Below are positions 1-6,967 of a DNA stretch of 55,619 nucleotides, one piece after another. A model generated the notes under the pieces. It did not search any database, had not been told where the DNA came from, and worked only from the letters and a program-made list of their open reading frames with translations. Within the stretch, counting starts at the first letter, position 1; the number at the start of each line of letters is the position of its first letter. The position numbers were made by a program, and so were the translations under genes. Source of the DNA: an uncultured Collinsella sp. (lineage in GTDB: Bacteria > Actinomycetota > Coriobacteriia > Coriobacteriales > Coriobacteriaceae); NCBI GenBank assembly GCA_900540855.1, contig UQHK01000015.1:1-55619 (forward strand), given 5' to 3'.

Positions 1-67
1 CGTAGCCCGAGACGGTCCCGGGCTGACAATTTCGACTGTAATGGACGTTCTTAAACGACTACATAGC

Positions 68-135
68 ATGAGAGTGGATAATCTCCCGGTTTGAGCCTGC
101 ATTCAAGCTCAAAGTGGGAGATTATCCACTCTCAT
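68..135. repeat. Large perfect hairpin downstream of pdxT
   Basis: Positions 68-87 and 116-135 are a perfect 20-bp inverted repeat (ATGAGAGTGGATAATCTCCC and its complement). A second 7-bp pairing lies inside it (90-96 with 107-113), leaving a loop of about 10 nt. Weak pairing extends outward to 61 and 144. No clear T-run follows on either strand, so it is not a textbook terminator, although it sits 40 bp past the pdxT stop and could end that transcript. It could equally be a miniature palindromic repeat. The remaining bases of 1-175 hold only a small GC-rich dyad near 4-23 and no gene that I can support. Confidence 0.7.
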
Positions 136-175
136 TTGTTATGTGTCCGAAAATCCACGCTCGTTTCTACTCTGT

Positions 176-763
176 CTACATTTGTAGGAACAGTTCGTGG
201 AGGCGGGTGTCTTCATCGAGTTCGGGGTGGAAGGTTACGCCGAGCTGGTTGCCCTGGCGGGCAGCGACGATGCAGCCATCGACTTCGGCCAGGGCCTTGG
301 CGTCGCCGTGGACCTCGACGATGCGGGGTGCGCGGATAAACGTCAGCGGCGCTTCACCGTCGATGCCGGCTACTTGCCCTTTGGTTCGAAAGCTGCCGAG
401 CTGCCTGCCGTAGGCATTGCGTTCGACAAGTACATCCATGGTTGCCAAACGCGGCGTCCCCTTATCGTCGTGGGCGGCAAGATCGCGCGCCAATAGAATC
501 AAGCCGGCGCAGGTGCCCAGGACGGGCATGCCTTCAACAATGCGGGCGCGAAGCCCGTCGAGCATGCCAAGCTCGGCAAGCAGCTTGCCCTGAACGGTGG
601 ACTCGCCGCCGGGGAGAACCAGGCGGTCAAAGTTCTGTTGTAAATCGGCCGCCTGCCTCAGCTCAACACAACGTGCGCCGAGCTCGGACAGCCTCGCTTC
701 GTGCTCGGCAAAAGCACCTTGGATCGCCAGCACGGCGACCGTCTGGTCTGCGTAATCACTCAT
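176..763 (-). CDS. pdxT: Pyridoxal 5'-phosphate synthase glutaminase subunit PdxT
   Basis: This is the glutaminase half of the cytoplasmic DXP-independent PLP synthase. It hydrolyses glutamine and passes ammonia to PdxS. The 195-residue length is normal for the family. The N-terminal block AVLAIQGAFAEHEARL, the PGGEST motif (51-56), the nucleophile Cys85 in GTCAGL, and His179/Glu181 in TFHPEL complete the class I amidotransferase triad. The gene follows pdxS on the same strand after about 20 bp, so the two are surely co-transcribed and made in matching amounts. I see no anomalies. Confidence 0.96.
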   Translation of the reverse strand: MSDYADQTVAVLAIQGAFAEHEARLSELGARCVELRQAADLQQNFDRLVLPGGESTVQGKLLAELGMLDGLRARIVEGMPVLGTCAGLILLARDLAAHDDKGTPRLATMDVLVERNAYGRQLGSFRTKGQVAGIDGEAPLTFIRAPRIVEVHGDAKALAEVDGCIVAARQGNQLGVTFHPELDEDTRLHELFLQM

Positions 764-783
764 GTGCGATCCTTTCTGCCGGA

Positions 784-1674
784 CTAGCGTCCGCGCTCCT
801 CCATGATGATCTCGATCTCGTCGGCGTTGATGCCGACCATGGCCTCGCCCAGGTCCTCCGAAAGCTCGGCGATGAGTTTGGCGTCGGTGAAGTTTGCCAC
901 GGCCTTGACAATGGCGGCTGCGCGCTTGGCGGGGTCGCCGCTCTTAAAGATGCCCGAGCCGACAAAGACACCTTCGGCGCCCAGCTGCATCATCAGCGCG
1001 GCGTCGGCGGGGGTCGCTACGCCGCCGGCGGCAAAGTTCACGACGGGGAGCTTGCCCGTGGCATGGACCTCGCGGACCAGCTCGACTGGAACTTGCAGTT
1101 GCTTAGCTGCCTCAAAGAGCTCGTCATCGCGCAGAGCAGCAACGTCGCGGATTTGCTTTTGAATCTTGCGCATGTGGCGCACGGCTTGGACGACGTCGCC
1201 CGTGCCCGGCTCGCCCTTGGTGCGAATCATTGTGGCGCCCTCGGCAACACGGCGCAACGCTTCGCCCAGATCGCGGGCACCGCAGACAAACGGGACGTCA
1301 AACTGGGTCTTATCGATGTGGTAGACATCGTCGGCGGGGGAGAGAACCTCGGACTCATCGATGTAGTCGATCTCGATGGCCTGAAGGACCTGCGCCTCGA
1401 CGATGTGACCGATGCGGCACTTGGCCATGACGGGGATGGAGACGGCCTCTTGAATGCCCTTGATCATCTTGGGGTCACTCATGCGCGACACGCCGCCGGC
1501 GGCGCGGATGTCGGCCGGGATGCGCTCGAGAGCCATGACGGCGCAGGCGCCTGCCTCCTCGGCGATACGTGCCTGCTCGGGCGTGGTGACGTCCATGATG
1601 ACGCCGCCCTTGAGCATCTGCGCGAGCTCGCGATTGAGTTTGACGCGATCTGCCTTGCTGGTCTGTTCTGCCAT
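784..1674 (-). CDS. pdxS: Pyridoxal 5'-phosphate synthase lyase subunit PdxS
   Basis: This is the synthase subunit that builds PLP from ribose 5-phosphate, glyceraldehyde 3-phosphate and PdxT-derived ammonia. It is a (beta/alpha)8 barrel that forms dodecamers. Family hallmarks are visible: GGVIMDVTTPEQA, VMAKCRIGH with an active-site lysine region, and the phosphate-binding GGVATPADAALMMQLGAEG. An in-frame ATG lies 27 nt further upstream, but I start at 1674 because AAGGGAG sits 5 nt before that ATG and the resulting 296 residues match the usual length. It is the first gene of pdxST and is divergent from the MocR-type regulator that probably controls it. Confidence 0.96.
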   Translation of the reverse strand: MAEQTSKADRVKLNRELAQMLKGGVIMDVTTPEQARIAEEAGACAVMALERIPADIRAAGGVSRMSDPKMIKGIQEAVSIPVMAKCRIGHIVEAQVLQAIEIDYIDESEVLSPADDVYHIDKTQFDVPFVCGARDLGEALRRVAEGATMIRTKGEPGTGDVVQAVRHMRKIQKQIRDVAALRDDELFEAAKQLQVPVELVREVHATGKLPVVNFAAGGVATPADAALMMQLGAEGVFVGSGIFKSGDPAKRAAAIVKAVANFTDAKLIAELSEDLGEAMVGINADEIEIIMEERGR

Positions 1675-1764
1675 GGTTGCTCCCTTGGTTGGCATGTGCA
1701 TTGCTTGACGGAAAATCCTATCGGGGAGCTGGGCATGGCAAAATACTCAGTTTTCGAGATAATA

Positions 1765-1808
1765 ATAAGGTCAGCTTAATACCAGATTGAACAGCTCGAT
1801 AAGGTCAG
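1765..1808. promoter_or_regulatory. Candidate PdxR operator: two direct repeats
   Basis: The 10-mer ATAAGGTCAG occurs at 1765-1774 and again at 1799-1808. The copies are in the same orientation, 34 bp start to start (about three helical turns), in the gap between divergent pdxS and the MocR-type regulator. PdxR proteins are known to bind repeated sites in such gaps. The second copy overlaps the likely ribosome-binding region of the regulator, which would suit autoregulation. Assignment to PdxR is inference from position and spacing. Confidence 0.5.
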
Positions 1809-1819
1809 GTGATATACTC

Positions 1820-3259
1820 ATGCTTGACTACAATTTGGAAAAACGCGGCGAAGCATCGCTCTATGAGTATGTTTACCAGCAAATCCGAGATGATATCGTA
1901 GCTGGACGCATTACGGCGGGGGAGCATCTGCCGTCCAAGCGCGCCTTTGCCAGTCATCTGGGAATCAGTGTTATTACCATCGAGAATGCATATAGCCAGT
2001 TACTCGCTGAGGGCTATATTTGCTCAATGCCACGTCGTGGCTACTACGCTTGCGAGCTTCCGGATGCACCGGTTTTGGCTTCGGCTGCGGAGGGCATCGA
2101 CCGAGATGCCGTCTCTGTGGGCCCCAGCGTGCATGATGTCAACGGACAGGTCGAGCGATTCGATGCGCTTTCTCCTTCTGCTTTGGAGGCGGCGCGGCTT
2201 TGGCAAAGCGCGCTACGGGCGACGCTGGCATCCGAGGACGAGCGCGAAATCTTTTCGCCCGCACCGGCGCAGGGCACTGCTCGGCTGCGACGTGCGATTG
2301 CGCACCATCTACGCGGGACGAGGGGTATGAATGTCGACCCCAACAACATTGTTATCGGTGCAGGCGCCCAGTTGCTCGATACCATGTTGGTTCAGTTGCT
2401 TGGAGCCGACAAGGTGTATGCCGTTGAGGATCCGGGCTATTTGCGCCTGACGCGCATCTATCAGGCCATGAGCTGCGAAGTTCGACATATCCCGTTGGAC
2501 GGTGAGGGCGTGGACTTGAGCACTCTGCAGAAAAGCGGGACCGATGTCCTTCACCTGATGCCGTCCCATCAGTATCCGACCGGCCTGGTGACGAGCATTG
2601 CGCGTCGCTATGCCCTGCTGAGCTGGGCCGCCGAGCAACCAGGTCGGTATCTCATCGAAGATGACTTTGATTGCGAGTTTCGCCTTGCCGGTAAGCCGAT
2701 TCCCGCGCTCGCGTCGATTGATGCCGCCCAATCGGTCATCTACACCAACACGTTTTCAAAAAGTCTGTCGTCGGCCCTGCGTTTGGCGTATATGGTCCTG
2801 CCCGATGAGCTGATGGAACGGTTTAGACGCAGCCTTGGCTTTTATGCCTCGTCGGTGAGTTCTGTTGACCAGGTCGCCTTGGCGCGTTTGCTGGAATCGG
2901 GCGATTACGAGCGGCATGTGAACCGCGTGCGCGTTCGTGCTCGCGAGGCGCGTGATGGCCTGGCGACGCTTGTACGGAAGGCATTTCCGGCGGGGGAGGT
3001 TTCGATCGAACATGCGGATGCGGGTCTTTACTGCGTCGTGGTTGCGCAGCGTGTTACGGGCGGAACCTCTTTTACACGCGCCCTCACGCGCTCGAGCACC
3101 CCTTACATCGATATCAATGACTGTCTGTGGTGCGCCGATGGCGCATATGTCCCTGCAAGCCCGACTCGAATCCTTGTCCAGTACGACGATTTGAGTCCAA
3201 ATGCGCTAAATACCCTGGAATCGCAGCTAATGGATGCGCCCTCTAACCTAAGTGAGTAG
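1820..3259 (+). CDS. pdxR: MocR-family GntR/aminotransferase regulator, likely PdxR
   Basis: This is a transcription factor made of an N-terminal GntR winged helix (residues about 8-70, with PSKRAFASHLGISVITIENAYSQLLAEG as the recognition region) joined to a fold-type I aminotransferase-like domain that senses PLP. The PLP-binding lysine is Lys314 in TNTFSKS. At 479 residues it has normal MocR length. It is divergent from pdxST, the classic arrangement for PdxR, which adjusts PLP synthesis to PLP level. The ATG at 1820 is chosen over an in-frame ATG at 1787 because the homologous start MLDYNL and a GGTG-type ribosome site fit it. The last residues NLSE and the stop codon lie inside a 123-bp repeat. 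Confidence 0.9.
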   Translation: MLDYNLEKRGEASLYEYVYQQIRDDIVAGRITAGEHLPSKRAFASHLGISVITIENAYSQLLAEGYICSMPRRGYYACELPDAPVLASAAEGIDRDAVSVGPSVHDVNGQVERFDALSPSALEAARLWQSALRATLASEDEREIFSPAPAQGTARLRRAIAHHLRGTRGMNVDPNNIVIGAGAQLLDTMLVQLLGADKVYAVEDPGYLRLTRIYQAMSCEVRHIPLDGEGVDLSTLQKSGTDVLHLMPSHQYPTGLVTSIARRYALLSWAAEQPGRYLIEDDFDCEFRLAGKPIPALASIDAAQSVIYTNTFSKSLSSALRLAYMVLPDELMERFRRSLGFYASSVSSVDQVALARLLESGDYERHVNRVRVRAREARDGLATLVRKAFPAGEVSIEHADAGLYCVVVAQRVTGGTSFTRALTRSSTPYIDINDCLWCADGAYVPASPTRILVQYDDLSPNALNTLESQLMDAPSNLSE

Positions 3260-3370
3260 ACTTTTGGCGCTTTGGCGAGCAGGCCGTTTTGAAGCAATCC
3301 ATCTACCTGCGATTTTGTAAAGCAGTATGGGCGGTCTGCTCGGCGGGTCCTAAATAGTCTACTCACTTGC
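3248..3370 (+). repeat. 123-bp palindromic repeat, copy 1
   Basis: This is the first of three 123-bp copies in the window (others at 4667-4789 and 14688-14810). It starts with the 18-mer CTAAGTGAGTAGACTTTT shared exactly by all copies, carries the internal block TCTACCTGCGATTTT, and ends in a near-inverse of the start (AGTCTACTCACTTGC; the last two bases differ from the other copies). The arms pair along most of the length, so it could fold as one long hairpin. Its first 12 bases encode the end and stop codon of the upstream regulator. I see no obvious target-site duplication. Confidence 0.85.
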
Positions 3371-3401
3371 TGTGCAAGGCTTCCGCATGAGCGAAAAATG
3401 A

Positions 3402-3467
3402 GTTTTCAACAGCGCTCCGTCCAGCTTTTGGCAAGCTTTTGGCCAGTTGGGGAGGGCTGTTGAAAAC
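3402..3467. repeat. 66-bp inverted repeat between repeat copy 1 and the nuclease gene
   Basis: GTTTTCAACAGC at 3402-3413 is matched by its exact complement at 3456-3467. The 42-bp centre is GC-rich and includes a short TTTTGG duplication. The element is unrelated in sequence to the 123-bp repeat and lies in the 180-bp gap upstream of the nuclease-like gene. It could be a separate miniature repeat or a regulatory hairpin. The rest of the gap (3468-3550) holds no gene and no convincing ribosome site. Confidence 0.6.
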
Positions 3468-3550
3468 TAAGTAGTCCGTTCGGCGCCCTTTTCGGCGCGT
3501 TCGCGCCAATGCGTGAGCGCCCGGGTTGAAATTCGTGTTTTCCTGTGCCT

Positions 3551-4678
3551 ATGAAGGATCTACTTTGTGACATATCGGCTTTTAAGTACTGGCGCTTGCC
3601 CCCTCAGGCCCGCGCTCTGTGTCCGCCGCTCCCGCGACCGGAAGAAGACCGGCGGCGATGCGAGCTCGCCCGTAACCCGACGGCTACGGTTGTGCTCGGC
3701 TTTCCGCTGTATACATTGGTTCGGACGAGAGGCAAGCGGACTTGCCCTGTCAGCATTAGGCAGCGGCTGTTCCTAGGCGAGTTTCCCAGGGAATCCGTGC
3801 TGGAAACGGAACATGGGTTTTTGGTTACGTCTCCTCTGCTGACGGCATTCATCATGTCGCGGCATCTGACGGATCTCCAGCTTCTTTTGGTGTTGGCGGA
3901 GATGTGCGGCTTGTTTACGGTTTGTGCCTTGCCAGCGGTACTCGAGGCGGAGCTTTCGCGTGCAATTGAGTCGGGCGCGATTCCGGCAACCTTGGGTTGG
4001 GCGCGCTGTCCGTCCGAGGACGGCGCCGCCTCAAATTTATGGCGGCGCGACGCTTTGGTTTTGGGCGAAGACCTTGACCGTTTTTGCTCAGATGTTTGTG
4101 GGATGCGTTACGGCAAGCGATTTGTCGCGGTATCGCATCTCGTTCCACTGGGTGCCGCATCGCCTTTTGAGGTTGAGACGTATTTGTTGCTTGGGTTGCC
4201 ACGATCCCTGGGAGGCGAAGGTTTTTGCGGCATAGAGCTCAATGTCGAAGTGGCGCTAAGCGCAAGTGCTCGGGCGATTGTAGGCAAGTCCCGCGTATAC
4301 ATTGACCTACTTCTGTCTTCGCCGGACGGAGAGCGACAGGTGGCCATTGAATGCCAAGGAAAGGGCTCACACGGGCGAGCCGGGGATGGCTTGCGCGACG
4401 CCGACCGCATGACGGCGCTTCAGGCCATGGGCTACGATGTATTTCTCCTGACACACGGACAGATATCCGATGAGGATAGATTCCACGCGATTGTTAAGGC
4501 CGTGTGCAGGTTGCTCGATGTTGAATATCGCGATAAAAGCTTGGAGGAGCAGAGGGCCGAGGCATTACTTCGGTCTGAGCTATTCGTTGACTGGTCAAAA
4601 CTGGGAGAAATCGACAAAAAGATGCCCGTTAGACACAAAAAGGCCCGATCATGGACGGTTGCAAATCTAAGTGAGTAG
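3551..4678 (+). CDS. DUF559/Vsr-like putative endonuclease with N-terminal AbiEi-like region
   Basis: This is a 375-residue protein of unknown role. The C-terminal third has the layout of DUF559/Vsr-type PD-(D/E)XK nucleases: YIDLLL, then AIECQGKGSH in the place of the usual xIExDGxxH, then RDADRMTALQAMGYDVFLLT. The N-terminal part (SAFKYWRLPP near residue 11, then GFLVTSPLLTAFIMSRHL) resembles the AbiEi-like region that precedes such nucleases in Actinobacteria. From memory, coriobacteria carry many relatives; I could not verify this. The acidic/lysine core is atypical (E-C-Q-G-K), so activity is uncertain. The start (ATG 3551, or GTG 3545) lacks a good ribosome site. The stop codon lies inside repeat copy 2, so the gene is bracketed by two direct copies of the 123-bp repeat. 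Confidence 0.7.
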   Translation: MKDLLCDISAFKYWRLPPQARALCPPLPRPEEDRRRCELARNPTATVVLGFPLYTLVRTRGKRTCPVSIRQRLFLGEFPRESVLETEHGFLVTSPLLTAFIMSRHLTDLQLLLVLAEMCGLFTVCALPAVLEAELSRAIESGAIPATLGWARCPSEDGAASNLWRRDALVLGEDLDRFCSDVCGMRYGKRFVAVSHLVPLGAASPFEVETYLLLGLPRSLGGEGFCGIELNVEVALSASARAIVGKSRVYIDLLLSSPDGERQVAIECQGKGSHGRAGDGLRDADRMTALQAMGYDVFLLTHGQISDEDRFHAIVKAVCRLLDVEYRDKSLEEQRAEALLRSELFVDWSKLGEIDKKMPVRHKKARSWTVANLSE

Positions 4679-4789
4679 ACTTTTAGCGTGATGGCGACCA
4701 GATTGTTTTGCGGCAAGCTGTCTACCTGCGGTTTTATAAAGCAATACGGATGGTCTGCTCGACAAGTTCCCAAAAGGCTACTCACTTAG
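4667..4789 (+). repeat. 123-bp palindromic repeat, copy 2
   Basis: This copy has the same length and orientation as copy 1. It begins with the identical 18-mer, has the internal block TCTACCTGCGGTTTT, and ends AAAAGGCTACTCACTTAG, which pairs with the start except at one base. It overlaps the last four codons (one complete plus NLSE phase) and the stop of the nuclease-like gene. Differences from copy 1 in the arms tend to keep pairing (for example GGCGACCAGA against the right-arm GGTCTGCTCG with G-U pairs), which suggests selection for structure or shared palindromic origin. Confidence 0.85.
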
Positions 4790-4854
4790 TTTTTGACGCG
4801 AAGCCGATGCCGAAGGTGGTCCTTTTTTTGGGACGTTAACTGGTTCGCTAGACA

Positions 4855-4888
4855 CGAAAAAGGCCCGGATCTTGCGGTCCGGGCCTTA
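4855..4888 (-). terminator. Rho-independent terminator of rubrerythrin
   Basis: On the minus strand AAGGCCCGGACC, a short loop and GATCCGGGCCTT form a stable stem followed by a T-run (the plus-strand AAAAA at 4857-4861). It lies about 33 bp beyond the rubrerythrin stop. Confidence 0.85.
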
Positions 4889-4920
4889 TCGAGCTAGAAA
4901 TTGTCTCTCAGGCGGTTGGC

Positions 4921-5481
4921 TTAACCAAAGTAGCGCTTGAGCAGACCGGCGAAAGCCTTGCCGTGGCGAGCCTCGTCGCGAGCCATCTCGTGCACGGTGT
5001 CGTGGATGGCATCGAGACCAGCGGCCTTGGCGCGCTTGGCAAGATCGGTCTTGCCGGCGGTGGCGCCATTCTCGGCCTCAACGCGCATCTCGAGGTTCTT
5101 CTTGGTGGAGTCGGTCACGACCTCGCCCAGGAGCTCAGCGAACTTGGCGGCATGCTCGGCCTCCTCGTGCGCAGCCTTCTCCCAGTACAGGCCGATCTCG
5201 GGATAGCCCTCGCGATGAGCGACGCGAGCCATGGCCAGGTACATACCGACCTCGGAGCACTCGCCCTCAAAGTTGGCGCGCAGGTCGGCAACGATATCCT
5301 CGGAGACGCCCTCCATCTTGGCGACGCCCACAACGTGCTCGGCAGCCCACTCGAGCTGGCCCTCCTCCTGCTTCAGGAAACGAGAGCCGGGAACGCCGCA
5401 CTGGGGGCACTTGAAATCCTCGGGCAGCTGGTCGCCGTCGAACTCTTCCACATAACCGCAAACGGGGCAAACAAACTTCAT
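4921..5481 (-). CDS. rbr: Rubrerythrin with N-terminal rubredoxin domain (reverse type)
   Basis: This is a cytoplasmic peroxide-reducing non-haem iron protein that protects anaerobes from H2O2. It has 186 residues. The rubredoxin knot is at the N-terminus (Cys5, Cys8, Cys25, Cys28 in CPVCGY and CPQCG). The ferritin-like di-iron domain follows with its Glu/His helices (GECSEVGMYL, AAHEEAEHAAKFAELL, MARDEARHGKAFAGLL). This order is reversed relative to classical rubrerythrin, as in clostridial reverse rubrerythrins, which are described as peroxide-induced. A longer reading frame exists upstream, but ATG 5481 has AAGGA about 8 nt before it and begins exactly at the rubredoxin domain. It is a single gene with its own promoter and terminator. 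Confidence 0.95.
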   Translation of the reverse strand: MKFVCPVCGYVEEFDGDQLPEDFKCPQCGVPGSRFLKQEEGQLEWAAEHVVGVAKMEGVSEDIVADLRANFEGECSEVGMYLAMARVAHREGYPEIGLYWEKAAHEEAEHAAKFAELLGEVVTDSTKKNLEMRVEAENGATAGKTDLAKRAKAAGLDAIHDTVHEMARDEARHGKAFAGLLKRYFG

Positions 5482-5565
5482 GATTCGATCCTTTCGATCG
5501 ATGGCGATGGAGCGCTCGTCCGGTCCCGTAAGGGCCCTCTCCGGACGTGCGTCTTGACGAGTTCT

Positions 5566-5593
5566 ATTATCCATAAATGCGACCGAATGTGAA
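5566..5593 (-). promoter_or_regulatory. Candidate rubrerythrin promoter
   Basis: Read on the minus strand, TTCACA (5593-5588), a 16-nt spacer and GATAAT (5571-5566) resemble a sigma-70 -35/-10 pair, leaving a leader of roughly 80 nt before the start codon. AT-rich DNA lies just upstream at 5597-5630 and could hold a regulator site. No precise PerR-type palindrome is evident. Confidence 0.4.
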
Positions 5594-5704
5594 GCCTATT
5601 AGGAATGATTTTTAATAAAATAATTTTGGGCATGTGAAGATGTTGATTGATTAACGATTGCCAGGCCGCTCGAGACCTCCGCTGAGTACAATCGGTCGAG
5701 CAAA

Positions 5705-5720
5705 TGTTGACCTATCAACA
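5705..5720. promoter_or_regulatory. Palindrome before the alcohol dehydrogenase ribosome site
   Basis: TGTTGA-CCTA-TCAACA is a perfect 6-bp inverted repeat that ends 4 bases before the AAGGAG of the dehydrogenase gene. It could be an operator or a small hairpin affecting translation initiation. There is no direct evidence for a specific regulator. Confidence 0.3.
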
Positions 5721-5738
5721 AATGAAGGAGTTTCCTTT

Positions 5739-6959
5739 ATGCATCTAGCCCGTCGTGCCTGGTGCCGAACATATCAGACGGTTTTTCGCATCGCATTGCC
5801 GATCCTGCCCTATACCGAGCCGCGCATTTTGGAGCATGCCGAGGACGTGCCCGCGGTGCTTCAAAAGCGCTCGATACAGCGGGTTCTTATCGTGACGGAT
5901 CCCGGTATTGCCCGTCTGGGGCTCACGGCACCGCTCGAGACGGCGCTCGCATCCAAGGGAATTGGCGTTACGGTCTATGCCGAAACGCGTGCGAACCCCA
6001 CGGTCTCAAACATGGAGGAAGCGGCGTCCCTGTATCGCGAGAGCGCCTGTCAGGCCATTATCGGCTTTGGCGGCGGCTCGGCCATGGACTGTGCCAAGGG
6101 CGTGGGCGCACGCATCGCACAGCCAAACAAGCCCATCAACAAGATGCGCGGCCTGCTGCGCGTTCATCGTCGCCTGCCGCTGCTCATCGCCGTTCCCACC
6201 ACGGCAGGTACGGGTAGCGAGGTCACGCTCGCAGCGGTCATTACCGATGACGAGTCGCACTACAAGTACCCCATTAACGACTTTGTGCTTATCCCGCGCT
6301 TTGCGGTGCTCGACCCCGAGTTTACGCGCGGCCTGCCCGCCTCCATTACGGGGCAGACGGGCATGGATGCTCTGACGCATGCCGTCGAGGCCTTTATCGG
6401 GCGCAGCACCACGCCCTACACGCGCAAGATGGCGCGCCAGGCGGTGCAGCTCATCCACGACAATTTGCTCGAGGCCTATGAGTATGGCGACGACATACGT
6501 GCGCGTCGCAATATGCTTTCGGCGGCGTATAAGGCGGGCGTTGCGTTTACCCGCTCCTATGTGGGATACGTTCACGCCATCGCGCACAGTCTGGGCGGCC
6601 GATACGGAATTCCGCACGGTTTGGCCAACGCGATCATCCTGCCGCACATGCTTCGCGCTTATGGTGACGCCGCCGCCCCCAAGCTTGCCGATCTTGCTCG
6701 CATGGCCGGTATCGCGCCGGCTAACGCGCAGGACAGTCTTGCGGCCGAGGCCTTTATCGATTGGGTCGACCGCATGAATGCCGCCTTGGGCATTCCCAAA
6801 TATGTGACGGGCATTCGCCGCTCCGATATTCCGCAAATGGCGGCCCATGCCGATGCCGAGGCCAATCCGCTATACCCCGTTCCACTTTTGATGGACCGTT
6901 TGGAGCTCGAGCGTATGTACGAGGTCGTCGCGGGTGGTATGTTTGAGGGCGAGAACTAG
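5739..6959 (+). CDS. Iron-containing (group III) alcohol dehydrogenase
   Basis: This is a cytoplasmic NAD(P)H-dependent alcohol dehydrogenase of the Fe-ADH/butanol dehydrogenase superfamily, 406 residues. It shows the nucleotide-binding GFGGGSAMDCAKGVGA, the GTGSEVTLAAVITD block, MDALTHAVEAF, and the metal-binding histidines in YVHAIAHSLGGRYGIPHGLANAI. ATG 5739 is preceded by AAGGAG at 9 nt; a longer frame upstream lacks a ribosome site. Eight bases separate it from an aldehyde dehydrogenase gene, so the pair probably interconverts an alcohol, its aldehyde and the acid. Substrate cannot be read from the sequence. Confidence 0.93.
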   Translation: MHLARRAWCRTYQTVFRIALPILPYTEPRILEHAEDVPAVLQKRSIQRVLIVTDPGIARLGLTAPLETALASKGIGVTVYAETRANPTVSNMEEAASLYRESACQAIIGFGGGSAMDCAKGVGARIAQPNKPINKMRGLLRVHRRLPLLIAVPTTAGTGSEVTLAAVITDDESHYKYPINDFVLIPRFAVLDPEFTRGLPASITGQTGMDALTHAVEAFIGRSTTPYTRKMARQAVQLIHDNLLEAYEYGDDIRARRNMLSAAYKAGVAFTRSYVGYVHAIAHSLGGRYGIPHGLANAIILPHMLRAYGDAAAPKLADLARMAGIAPANAQDSLAAEAFIDWVDRMNAALGIPKYVTGIRRSDIPQMAAHADAEANPLYPVPLLMDRLELERMYEVVAGGMFEGEN

Positions 6960-6967
6960 GAGGGCCC

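Noticed and set aside
442..1779. 445-codon plus-strand frame opposite pdxT/pdxS
   Set aside because: Antisense shadow of pdxS and pdxT; both of those have full catalytic motifs.
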